Part shown: in pieces, positions 1 through 5,727 of the stretch
How the letters are laid out: every line of letters begins with the position of its first letter
Position numbering within the stretch: position 1 is the first letter of the stretch
Assembly: GCA_007136055.1 (NCBI GenBank)
Contig: SLHT01000146.1
Coordinates: 1 to 6,419 of the forward strand
Reading direction: 5' to 3'
From: Syntrophomonadaceae bacterium
GTDB lineage: Bacteria > Bacillota > Dethiobacteria > DTU022
DNA: 6,419 nucleotides
Position numbers and translations under genes: made by a program
Notes under the pieces: generated by a model
The model's database searches: none
Seen by the model: only the letters and a program-made list of their open reading frames with translations
What the model was told of the DNA's origin: nothing

Positions 1-352
1 GATCAGTGCCATAGATCTGCACGTAACTGTCCCGCGGGATGTTGACAATGTTAACCTCGCCCCGGCGCAGGTTAATTGCTGCGATCATGATCGTATCGGG
101 ACGATACAGACTGCCCTCTCGGCCGCCTGATGTCGGCCTGTCGAAACCAAGCAGGGCGATATTGACGGTTTCGCCTTCCGCAGCACCGCCAATTTGCTGT
201 TTTGAAACAGAAGCAGTTACTCCGGTAGGCATACTAAACAAAAGCGCCGGGTAGTATGTAAAAACGATCCCTGCCATAAGAAAAACTGCAAGCACAATTA
301 TAAACAGTTTAAAGATGAAATTAGTGCCTTTTCTTTTTTTAGCTTTATTCAT
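1..352 (-). CDS. LytR-CpsA-Psr (LCP) family protein, N-terminal part
   Basis: The gene starts at an ATG (350-352) and stays open to the left edge, giving the first 117 residues; the rest lies outside. It opens with a basic cytoplasmic tail (KAKKRK), then one hydrophobic segment at about residues 12-34, so it is membrane-anchored with its body outside. The LCP core begins near residue 63 with NIALLGFD (64-71), followed by RPDTIMIA (84-91) and NIPRDSYV (104-111). These match the family's conserved 'LLGvD', 'RsDTim' and 'IPRD' blocks. Known LCP enzymes transfer undecaprenyl-linked polymers such as teichoic acids or capsule onto peptidoglycan, and the arginines in these blocks bind the lipid pyrophosphate. 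An AAGGCGG ribosome site lies about 10 nt upstream. It is the last visible gene of the minus-strand group after the AlkD-like gene, 66 nt away. The family call is firm; the substrate cannot be told. Confidence 0.88.
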   Translation of the reverse strand, partial: MNKAKKRKGTNFIFKLFIIVLAVFLMAGIVFTYYPALLFSMPTGVTASVSKQQIGGAAEGETVNIALLGFDRPTSGGREGSLYRPDTIMIAAINLRRGEVNIVNIPRDSYVQIYGTD

Positions 353-418
353 TTTTCTTTCCGCCTTATATGGTCTAAAATGGGCCCGCAGCCAGGCAAC
401 TCAAATAAATGCTTAGGT

Positions 419-1135
419 TTAAAGCTGTCCCGTTAGAAATTTCTTCCTCAGAAGCAGACAAAATTTTTCTAGAGCATAGCGCAGCATGGTCCGAGGCATG
501 TTATGGTAATGTGACTTCAAAAAGTCATATTCAACTTCAAAGTGACGATTGCCGATTTCCCTCAACATCCAACCAACTGCTTTATGAATTAAATCATGTT
601 CGTGATTAAACATCATCTCTGCCAGCTTTAAAGTATCATGGTAATCATTATTACGGATAAAGTACATTGTGCTGATCACGGCAATCCGTTCCTGCCAGAT
701 CTTACCTGAGCTGGCTAATTTGTACAGCAGGCTCCTGTCCTTTTTAAAAAGATAGGACCCAAGGATTTTATATGCTGATGAATCAACAAGATCCCAATTA
801 TTGATTGACGCAAGGTTGTTTAGATAAATTTTTACCAATTCTTCCCGTTCATCTTCTCTTTTCGTTTTTTCATACTTGAGAACCAGGATGAAAATCGCTG
901 TAAGGCGACATTCATGCAACGGGTCGCGGATCAGCAGTTCGAGGCCTTTCAAAGAAAGTTCCCTGTAGTATTTGCGGGCAATCTTACGCTGGTTAGGAAC
1001 GGTAACCCCAATAAACCGGTCTCCTTCTCCGTAACCGCCCGGAAAAGCCTGAAAAAATTTGGGCAGAAAAGCTGCTTTTTCAGCATCCGCGAAACCATTC
1101 AAATCCTTTTTAACCATTTCAACTGCACTGATCAT
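419..1135 (-). CDS. AlkD-like DNA alkylation repair protein
   Basis: This 238-residue protein matches the all-helical HEAT-repeat DNA glycosylase family (AlkC/AlkD, PF08713) in length and motifs. It has the FIGVTVPNQRKIARKY block near residues 41-56. NNWDLVD at 112-118 supplies W114 and D118, which align with the DNA-contacting Trp and catalytic Asp of AlkD. WQERIAV (147-153) carries the conserved Arg, and HKAVGWMLREIG (184-195) the second Trp. AlkD enzymes remove positively charged N3- and N7-alkylated purines without flipping the base. The start is taken as ATG 1133-1135 because GGAGG lies 7 nt upstream. A GTG one codon earlier (1136-1138) would be only 4 nt from it. The gene is 70 nt downstream of the signal peptidase gene and upstream of the LCP gene on the same strand. 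The family is confident; glycosylase activity is inferred from retained residues. Confidence 0.88.
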   Translation of the reverse strand: MISAVEMVKKDLNGFADAEKAAFLPKFFQAFPGGYGEGDRFIGVTVPNQRKIARKYYRELSLKGLELLIRDPLHECRLTAIFILVLKYEKTKREDEREELVKIYLNNLASINNWDLVDSSAYKILGSYLFKKDRSLLYKLASSGKIWQERIAVISTMYFIRNNDYHDTLKLAEMMFNHEHDLIHKAVGWMLREIGNRHFEVEYDFLKSHYHNMPRTMLRYALEKFCLLLRKKFLTGQL

Positions 1136-1142
1136 CACATTT

Positions 1143-1147
1143 CCTCC
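1143..1147 (-). promoter_or_regulatory. Ribosome binding site that decides the AlkD-like start
   Basis: GGAGG on the minus strand precedes a stack of overlapping candidate starts reading ATGTGATG (1140-1133). The first ATG (1138-1140) is followed at once by TGA and cannot be used. GTG (1136-1138) is 4 nt from the site, and ATG (1133-1135) is 7 nt from it, the normal spacing. The ATG is therefore preferred. Confidence 0.6.
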
Positions 1148-1208
1148 GGCACATGCACAGGCTGCTATCGAAACTGTCCCTCTGTATTCAAATTCTTTTT
1201 TGCTTTAA

Positions 1209-1799
1209 TCAATAAGTGGTGATTTTGTTAATGGGGAAAAAGCGGAGGATGACCTTGCCCTGGATATTACTGACCGGCACAGGTCCTATTTGCCTGCTGT
1301 CACTGCTTCTGTTACGGTTGTCCCCCATAACATAGATATATCCTTCAGGAACTAAGGTTGGCTCAAAAGCATTATTGATTTTGCCTGTGGTGTAATCTTC
1401 ATCCAGTTCTTCACCATTGAGCTGAACTTTTCCGTTTTTAAACGCAACTTTATCACCCGGCAGACCAATAACCCGCTTGACCCAGAGGTGTTCATTAAAA
1501 TCCCCCTTTATAATCGAAACAATCGGGCTTTCATGAAAGCGATCCGAAAAAGTTCTTTCCCTGTTGACCTTGCTGTCAATAATTACGATATCGCCACGAT
1601 CCGGTTTGGCTCCGAAAATATATGGGGTCAAAAATACCATGACCCGGTTGCCCTGTGGGTCAAAGGTAGGTTGCATAGAAACATCGTTGATATCGTAAGT
1701 CTGAATAACCAGGACACTGACAAACAATGTGACCAGGATAACCAGGACGATCTGTTTGAACCATGAGAATATCACAGCTCTTTTTTTGTTTTCACTCAC
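1209..1799 (-). CDS. lepB: Signal peptidase I
   Basis: This 196-residue type I signal peptidase cleaves signal peptides from secreted proteins at the outer membrane face. It has a short charged N-terminus and a single membrane segment (about residues 13-35). The family boxes follow in order: DVSMQPTF with nucleophile Ser41, RGDIVIID (68-75), WVKRVIGLPGDKV with general base Lys108, and MGDNRNRSSDSRQIGPV (158-174). The single anchor and Ser/Lys dyad resemble Bacillus SipS-type enzymes. About 30 residues between RGDIVIID and the lysine box (76-105, containing RTFSDRF and SPIVSIIKGDF) are longer than in SipS. The start is GTG (1797-1799) with TAA two codons upstream; the likely ribosome site GGTGAAG is weak. 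The gene leads the minus-strand group and sits under a promoter-like sequence. All catalytic residues are present, so it should be active. Confidence 0.95.
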   Translation of the reverse strand: MSENKKRAVIFSWFKQIVLVILVTLFVSVLVIQTYDINDVSMQPTFDPQGNRVMVFLTPYIFGAKPDRGDIVIIDSKVNRERTFSDRFHESPIVSIIKGDFNEHLWVKRVIGLPGDKVAFKNGKVQLNGEELDEDYTTGKINNAFEPTLVPEGYIYVMGDNRNRSSDSRQIGPVPVSNIQGKVILRFFPINKITTY

Positions 1800-1838
1800 C
1801 TTTTAACTTCACCCCACTAAGCCTAAAATGCTTATATG

Positions 1839-1868
1839 ATTATATCATCCCACCCAGAATAATGTTAG
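1839..1868 (-). promoter_or_regulatory. Putative sigma-A promoter for signal peptidase group
   Basis: On the minus strand, CTAACA (1868-1863, 4 of 6 matches to TTGACA) is followed after 18 nt by a perfect TATAAT (1844-1839). The -10 box ends 39 nt before the GTG start of the signal peptidase gene, giving a leader of about 30 nt. It is the only plausible promoter seen for the three minus-strand genes. It is inferred by consensus only. Confidence 0.5.
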
Positions 1869-1941
1869 AGGCAGACCCGGTTACTAGCACCAAACATATT
1901 ACTATTTAGCGGCCCCTTTTATGGTAAAATTACAGGTGTGC

Positions 1942-1962
1942 TTAATTAAACTTAAAGTTTTT
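1942..1962. repeat. AT-rich palindromes before acyl-CoA synthetase gene
   Basis: TTAATTAA (1942-1949) overlaps a 6-bp inverted repeat, AAACTT-A-AAGTTT (1948-1960). This lies about 20-40 nt before the synthetase start and just downstream of a possible -10 box TAAAAT (1925-1930) that lacks a good -35. AGTTTTT (1956-1962) can also pair with AAAAACT (1986-1992), which would enclose the ribosome site and the ATG. The position suits an operator or translational control, but such repeats arise by chance in AT-rich DNA. Confidence 0.25.
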
Positions 1963-1970
1963 ACATACAG

Positions 1971-1976
1971 AGGAGG
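1971..1976 (+). promoter_or_regulatory. Ribosome binding site of acyl-CoA synthetase
   Basis: AGGAGG lies 5 nt before the ATG at 1982 and fixes that start. The flanking AGAG (1969-1972) and CTCT (1977-1980) could form a very short hairpin that places part of the site in its loop. Confidence 0.7.
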
Positions 1977-1981
1977 CTCTC

Positions 1982-4090
1982 ATGCAAAAACTATTTTATC
2001 CTGAATCAATTGTCATTATCGGCCTGTCGTCAAAACCAACCAATATACCAAGGCTGACCCTGGAAAATTTATTGCGCTGGGGTTACCGGGGCAGAATCTT
2101 CGGTGTAAATGAAAGAAGCGATGATATTCATGTAGACGGAATCCGGATGTATAAAAATATTGAAGACCTGCCTGAAATACCTGATCTGGCTTACTGTATG
2201 ATCCCAGCCCAGATTATACCACCGATCATGGAACGCTGCGGAAAGTTTGGGATCAGGCGCATGGCCATTCCCTCGGGCGGCTTTTCTGAATACAGTGAAG
2301 AAGGTAAAAAACTTGCAGACGAACTTCTGGCTACTGCCAGGAAATACGGAATCCGTTTTGTTGGCCCGAACAGTGTCACAGTAGCCAATACTGATAACGG
2401 GCTCTGCCTTCCTTTCGTAGCCCTGCACAAAGCCCCAAAGGGCGAGATGTCAATTATCTCCCAGAGCGGCGGGGTCGCCCTGACTATGTTGAACTATCTA
2501 TTCGATGAAAAAATCGGCCTGGCCAAGTTTGCCAGCATCGGTAATAAACTCGATTTAGACGAGGTCGATTTTTTAGAATACTATGGAAGTGATCCGCAAA
2601 CAAAAATTATTTGTCTCTACCTGGAAAGCATTGACCGAGGCAGAAAGTTTATCGAAACAGCAAGGAGTATAGACAAGCCAATTGTCGTCTATAAAGCTAA
2701 CACTACCAGCGCAGGCAAGCAAGCAGCTATGAGCCACACCGCCGCGTTAAGCAGCGACGAAGATATCATCGACTCTGCTTTCGAGGAAGCAGGGGTTATC
2801 CGCATCAACAACTTCCTGGACTTTATTGAGGTAGCCAAGGCTTTTCAGCTACCGCCGATGAAAGGACGGAGAATTATGGTGATGAGCCCCGCAGGTGGCT
2901 TTGCCGTCCTAAGCGCCGATCTCTGTGAAAAAGCCGGTTTTAAATTTGCCGATATGGGTAGCAAATTCTACGACAGCCTAAAACAGTTTAGTAACGCAGG
3001 GGTAATCAATTTTTCCAACCCCTTAGACATGGGCGACATCTACGATCCCCAACTTACTGCTCATGTGCTTTACTCGGTAATGCATTCGGAGCAGGTTGAT
3101 GGGTCAATCTATATCAGTCAACGCCCGCAGATGCCCCAGGGTGAAAATATTTTTCAAAAAATGTTCCTGACCGACCTTTCAAAAGAAGCCTGGGGCTCGA
3201 TCCTGTCAGCAGGAAAACCGCTGGGCATTTGCCTCTTCGGACCTACCAGTATGATCCAGCAGGCCAAACGTTACGTCGAATTTCCAATATTTAATAGCCC
3301 GGAAGAAATGGTGTCCGCTCTGGCTTTCCAAATGCGCTACTATGAAAATAAAAACGCCCTTGAGGAACAAGAAACAATAACTCGTCCAGGTAGCATTGAC
3401 AGCTCTACCGCCAGGCGCTGGATGCAGGGTAAACAGGGTGACTATGGTGAAGAAGCCCTTGAACTGCTTAACGCTTACGGCATAGAAACGGTTCCGTCCC
3501 GGACTGCTGCAACTGAAGATGAAGCTGCTGTCCATGCCCTGGAACTTGGATTTCCGGTTGTGATGAAAGTAATTTCACCTGACGCCCTGCATAAATCAGA
3601 TGCAGGTGGGGTCCTCCTGAACCTGCAAAATGAAGAGCAGGTCAGGCAAGGTTTTCAAACCATTCATCAAAACCTGCTGCAGCTTAAAAAAGATGCCCTT
3701 TTTTGCGGGGCGAGGATTCAGAAGATGGCTACTGAAGGTTACGATATGTTTGTCGGCGGCAGCCGGGACCCTTCCTTCGGCCCGGTTGTCTACTTCGGAA
3801 TGGGCGGTATCTATATTGAAACATTTAAAGATGTGGCCAACATAATCTGCCCTGCACGGGCAGAAAGGGTTAGAGAACGACTGCAAAACCTGAAGTCTGC
3901 GGAAATCCTCGAAGGTTCCCGCGGACAGGCCGGGGGAGACAAGGATGCTTTTATTGACCTTGTAGTGCGCACATCTCACCTTTTGGCAGACTTCCCCGGG
4001 ATCAAGGAACTTGACATTAACCCTGTCCGGGTCTTCCCCGCAATAAAAGGGATAATGGCTCTCGACGCCAGGGTTCGCCTGAATATTTAG
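1982..4090 (+). CDS. Acyl-CoA (acetyl-CoA) synthetase, ADP-forming, fused alpha-beta
   Basis: This 702-residue enzyme belongs to the NDP-forming acyl-CoA synthetase family: acyl-CoA + ADP + Pi gives acid + CoA + ATP, in the cytoplasm. An N-terminal CoA-binding Rossmann domain (about 1-135: VIIGLSS 11-17, GPNS 128-131) comes first. A succinyl-CoA-ligase-like domain (about 150-290) follows, with ISQSGG (159-164), GNKLDLDEVDFL and LYLES (Glu215). SHTAALSSDEDI carries the predicted phosphohistidine His252. The third domain (about 297-450) begins RRIMVMSPAGG and contains NPLD. The ATP-grasp domain (about 465-702) has ISPDALHKSDAGGV, with second phosphohistidine His537, and ELDINPV with Asp678. These match the catalytic residues known in archaeal two-subunit enzymes, here in one chain. 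The segment before His252 reads YKANTTSAGKQ where relatives usually have K-A-G-[RK]-[ST]. The acyl substrate is not predictable; synthetase rather than protein acetyltransferase is favoured because no GNAT domain is present. Confidence 0.9.
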   Translation: MQKLFYPESIVIIGLSSKPTNIPRLTLENLLRWGYRGRIFGVNERSDDIHVDGIRMYKNIEDLPEIPDLAYCMIPAQIIPPIMERCGKFGIRRMAIPSGGFSEYSEEGKKLADELLATARKYGIRFVGPNSVTVANTDNGLCLPFVALHKAPKGEMSIISQSGGVALTMLNYLFDEKIGLAKFASIGNKLDLDEVDFLEYYGSDPQTKIICLYLESIDRGRKFIETARSIDKPIVVYKANTTSAGKQAAMSHTAALSSDEDIIDSAFEEAGVIRINNFLDFIEVAKAFQLPPMKGRRIMVMSPAGGFAVLSADLCEKAGFKFADMGSKFYDSLKQFSNAGVINFSNPLDMGDIYDPQLTAHVLYSVMHSEQVDGSIYISQRPQMPQGENIFQKMFLTDLSKEAWGSILSAGKPLGICLFGPTSMIQQAKRYVEFPIFNSPEEMVSALAFQMRYYENKNALEEQETITRPGSIDSSTARRWMQGKQGDYGEEALELLNAYGIETVPSRTAATEDEAAVHALELGFPVVMKVISPDALHKSDAGGVLLNLQNEEQVRQGFQTIHQNLLQLKKDALFCGARIQKMATEGYDMFVGGSRDPSFGPVVYFGMGGIYIETFKDVANIICPARAERVRERLQNLKSAEILEGSRGQAGGDKDAFIDLVVRTSHLLADFPGIKELDINPVRVFPAIKGIMALDARVRLNI

Positions 4091-5040
4091 CTGCGCTTGT
4101 GCCTGATCAAGCCTGAGCAGGTGATGACTTCAACCCCCTGTTTTTCAATACCGTCCAAGAGCAGGTTCATGCCGACAGAGTCACTGGCAATGTGCCCGGC
4201 AATGACTACATTGACATGACTTTTTTCAGCCTGTTTACGGTGCTTATCACTCATATGCATACCGACAATGGTGCCTATGCCAGCATGTGATAACTTTGCG
4301 TAAGCATTTTCTGAACCGCTGGTTCCACCGGTCATATCGACCAGGATTTTTCCTGCCCTGCGTTCTTTGCTGCCCAGCACAATATCAGGCCCGGCGCTGT
4401 GCCTGACTGCTTCGGCATACTCGGGAATATCTTTTAACAGCTTGAGAATGTCGCCCAGGGTCCTTGGTTCTTCATCATCAAACAGCTCCTGTAAATAATT
4501 GGTAACCTGGTTATCGGCCACAGTGTGTGCACTGAGCATGGCAATATTTAAGAGTTTCGCCGCATCAATAGCCCGGTTATGGTTGATTGGCATCAAACCG
4601 CGTTTAACCTCACTGATCCGTGAAGCCATTAAAGATTCTGCCACATTAATCGGCACCCCGTAGCGGGCCATAATATCTTCCTGCATGTGCATAACATCAT
4701 GCAGCTTGGCAAGTGCTTTACCCTCAGGATGGTGGGTCATAATTAAATCAACCGGATTACCCTTCTCTCCCAACCGCTCGGCAAGCATAACTTCTCCAAC
4801 CTCGATATCAACCCCGACCATCAGTCGTTTCACTTTTGCGTCAGGGTCTCCGCATAAAATACGCGTATCACTATAGGGATTCGTTAAAGACTCCTGATCA
4901 AATTCTTTCTTCTCTTCTTCTTTAAGATCATCATATTTCTTTTTAACTCTTTCCAATACTTCTTTAACCCCTTCAGGTTTACGGGGGTCTTTTTCAATGC
5001 CCTGCGCTACGACATAATCGTAAATTTCTTTAATGTTCAA
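4087..5040 (-). CDS. NIF3-like (DUF34) dinuclear metal-binding protein
   Basis: This 317-residue protein resembles the NIF3/YbgI (DUF34) family, a widely conserved metal-binding fold of unsettled function, sometimes misnamed GTP cyclohydrolase type 2. MTHHP (101-105) supplies the His pair typical of NIF3. SAHTVADN (170-177) matches the family's 'HtnlD' site (His172, Asp176). AGHIASDSVG (281-290) matches the C-terminal 'GHxxsE' site, with Asp287 where Glu is usual. A charged, lysine- and glutamate-rich helix (about 25-50) precedes the core. The start is TTG (5038-5040), preceded by AAGGAGA 10 nt upstream; no in-frame ATG is near. It lies 20 nt downstream of the MBL-fold fragment and probably shares its transcript. 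Its stop codon (TAA, 4087-4089 on the minus strand) overlaps the TAG of the convergent synthetase gene. Family confident, role unknown. Confidence 0.85.
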   Translation of the reverse strand: MNIKEIYDYVVAQGIEKDPRKPEGVKEVLERVKKKYDDLKEEEKKEFDQESLTNPYSDTRILCGDPDAKVKRLMVGVDIEVGEVMLAERLGEKGNPVDLIMTHHPEGKALAKLHDVMHMQEDIMARYGVPINVAESLMASRISEVKRGLMPINHNRAIDAAKLLNIAMLSAHTVADNQVTNYLQELFDDEEPRTLGDILKLLKDIPEYAEAVRHSAGPDIVLGSKERRAGKILVDMTGGTSGSENAYAKLSHAGIGTIVGMHMSDKHRKQAEKSHVNVVIAGHIASDSVGMNLLLDGIEKQGVEVITCSGLIRHKRS

Positions 5041-5050
5041 AGTATTACTC

Positions 5051-5057
5051 TCTCCTT
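5051..5057 (-). promoter_or_regulatory. Ribosome binding site supporting a TTG start
   Basis: AAGGAGA lies directly after the TAA of the upstream MBL fragment and 10 nt before TTG (5038-5040). It supports initiation of the NIF3-like protein at this rare codon and coupled translation within a two-gene transcript. Confidence 0.6.
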
Positions 5058-5060
5058 TTT

Positions 5061-5465
5061 TTAGATTGTTATCGTCATCCCTGTGTAAAATTTTTCAAAC
5101 TGGTTGCCAAATTCCTGCAGCAATTTTGTCTCCGCTCTTAAACCGGTGCAGTGTCCGATGTATATCATGCCCGAAGATAACGCCGCCAGTTCTCCGACTG
5201 TTTTATTGATCCTTTCATCTTCGGCATCAATAAGGTGGAAACCACCGATCACTGCGTTAACATCATTGATACCGGTTATTTGTTTAGCTGCTTCAATAAT
5301 GCTGATAATACCTGCATGGGAGCAGCCAGTTAAAATGACCAACCCCTGCTTAAAAATATAAACCAAAGAAACATCATCAGCCATTAAGTCGCCAACCGTT
5401 TTGCCATCTTTTACGGTCAGCATTGTAAGAGTCGGTTTTCCATAACTACAACTCCTCAATACCAT
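5061..5465 (-). CDS. C-terminal half of an MBL-fold metallo-hydrolase, N-terminally truncated
   Basis: The 134 residues match only the C-terminal half of the COG1237-type metallo-beta-lactamase-fold hydrolases (usually about 250-280 residues, often named after dihydropterin aminobenzene-phosphate synthase). Visible blocks are ADDVSLVYIFKQGLVILTG (29-47), GCSHAG (His50), VIGGFHL (His77) and YIGHCTG (His105). The N-terminal half, with the HxHxDH metal site that catalysis needs, is absent. A TAA directly precedes the ATG (5463-5465) in frame, and no remnant was recognised in the 260 nt upstream. Still, GGAG lies 8 nt before the ATG and a promoter-like sequence just beyond. Only His50 and the C-terminal histidines remain of the expected metal ligands, so hydrolase activity is unlikely. 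It is either a decayed gene kept open by chance or selection, or a real half-domain protein. It sits 20 nt upstream of the NIF3-like gene. Confidence 0.72.
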   Translation of the reverse strand: MVLRSCSYGKPTLTMLTVKDGKTVGDLMADDVSLVYIFKQGLVILTGCSHAGIISIIEAAKQITGINDVNAVIGGFHLIDAEDERINKTVGELAALSSGMIYIGHCTGLRAETKLLQEFGNQFEKFYTGMTITI

Positions 5466-5485
5466 TTAGTTTTCTCCACATCAAT

Positions 5486-5514
5486 ATATTATATAAATTA
5501 CAGCAAAATGGCAA
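5486..5514 (-). promoter_or_regulatory. Putative promoter of MBL fragment and NIF3-like gene
   Basis: On the minus strand, TTGCCA (5514-5509, 5 of 6 matches to TTGACA) is followed after 17 nt by TAATAT (5491-5486). A perfect TATAAT (5493-5488) overlaps it at 15-nt spacing. Transcription would begin near 5480, giving a leader of about 15 nt that includes the GGAG ribosome site at 5474-5477. Confidence 0.45.
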
Positions 5515-5637
5515 ACGAAGCGGACAAAAGTTAATTGTGTAGAAAATAAGACTAACCGAAAAGGAATCTACAGAAAAACCAAGAATAGTTGTAACACTAT
5601 AACTATGAAACAGCTTAAGCAAGTAGTAACTTTAATC

Positions 5638-5671
5638 GCCCGGGGAAAGCTCAAAAGGTAATTTGCCGGGC
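5638..5671 (+). repeat. Inverted repeat in SagB-type gene leader
   Basis: GCCCGG (5638-5643) and CCGGGC (5666-5671) form a 6-bp all-GC stem with a 22-nt loop, about 57 nt before the SagB-type start. No T-run follows, so it is not a typical terminator. It is GC-rich within an otherwise AT-rich spacer and could be an RNA hairpin or a chance repeat. Confidence 0.3.
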
Positions 5672-5713
5672 AAATGAAAAGAATCGCAACCGGATTAAAT
5701 ATGCGAATTAGGC

Positions 5714-5719
5714 AGGAGG
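5714..5719 (+). promoter_or_regulatory. Ribosome binding site of SagB-type gene
   Basis: AGGAGG lies 8 nt before ATG 5728-5730 and decides the start, since in-frame stops at 5659 and 5722 rule out a longer protein. Confidence 0.75.
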
Positions 5720-5727
5720 CATAGCAA

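Larger units (their letters stand above)
5466..5727. other. 262-nt divergent spacer between MBL fragment and SagB-type gene
   Basis: The left end holds the promoter-like sequence for the minus-strand genes. No convincing sigma-A promoter was seen for the plus-strand SagB-type gene. The right half holds an inverted repeat and two tiny plus-strand open frames, 5605-5661 (18 residues, MKQLKQVV...) and 5674-5724 (16 residues, MKRIATGL...). Neither has a good ribosome site. Both are in the same frame as the SagB-type gene, separated from it by stops at 5659-5661 and 5722-5724. No known riboswitch consensus was recognised. Confidence 0.4.

Noticed and set aside
353..418. Promoter for the LCP gene in the 66-nt gap
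   Set aside because: A TATAAG hexamer overlaps the ribosome site region and no matching -35 exists; read-through from upstream is simpler.
1139..1211. Short minus-strand leader peptide (TTG start, 15 codons) between signal peptidase and AlkD-like genes
   Set aside because: No ribosome site at a proper distance, very short, and no sign of selection visible.
914..1222. Plus-strand open frame of 102 codons opposite the AlkD-like and signal peptidase genes
   Set aside because: It lies antisense to well-supported family genes, has no recognisable domain and straddles their gap.
2069..2428. Minus-strand open frames inside the acyl-CoA synthetase gene
   Set aside because: They are shadows of a gene whose domains and catalytic residues are clear throughout; none shows a family signature.
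4080..4140. Rho-independent terminator at the convergent junction
   Set aside because: CCTG/CAGG repeats are too short and no T-run follows on either strand.
5630..5727. Possible riboswitch (c-di-GMP, cobalamin or similar) before the SagB-type gene
   Set aside because: The hairpin and GGGCAAA suggested it, but conserved core elements of these classes could not be matched.
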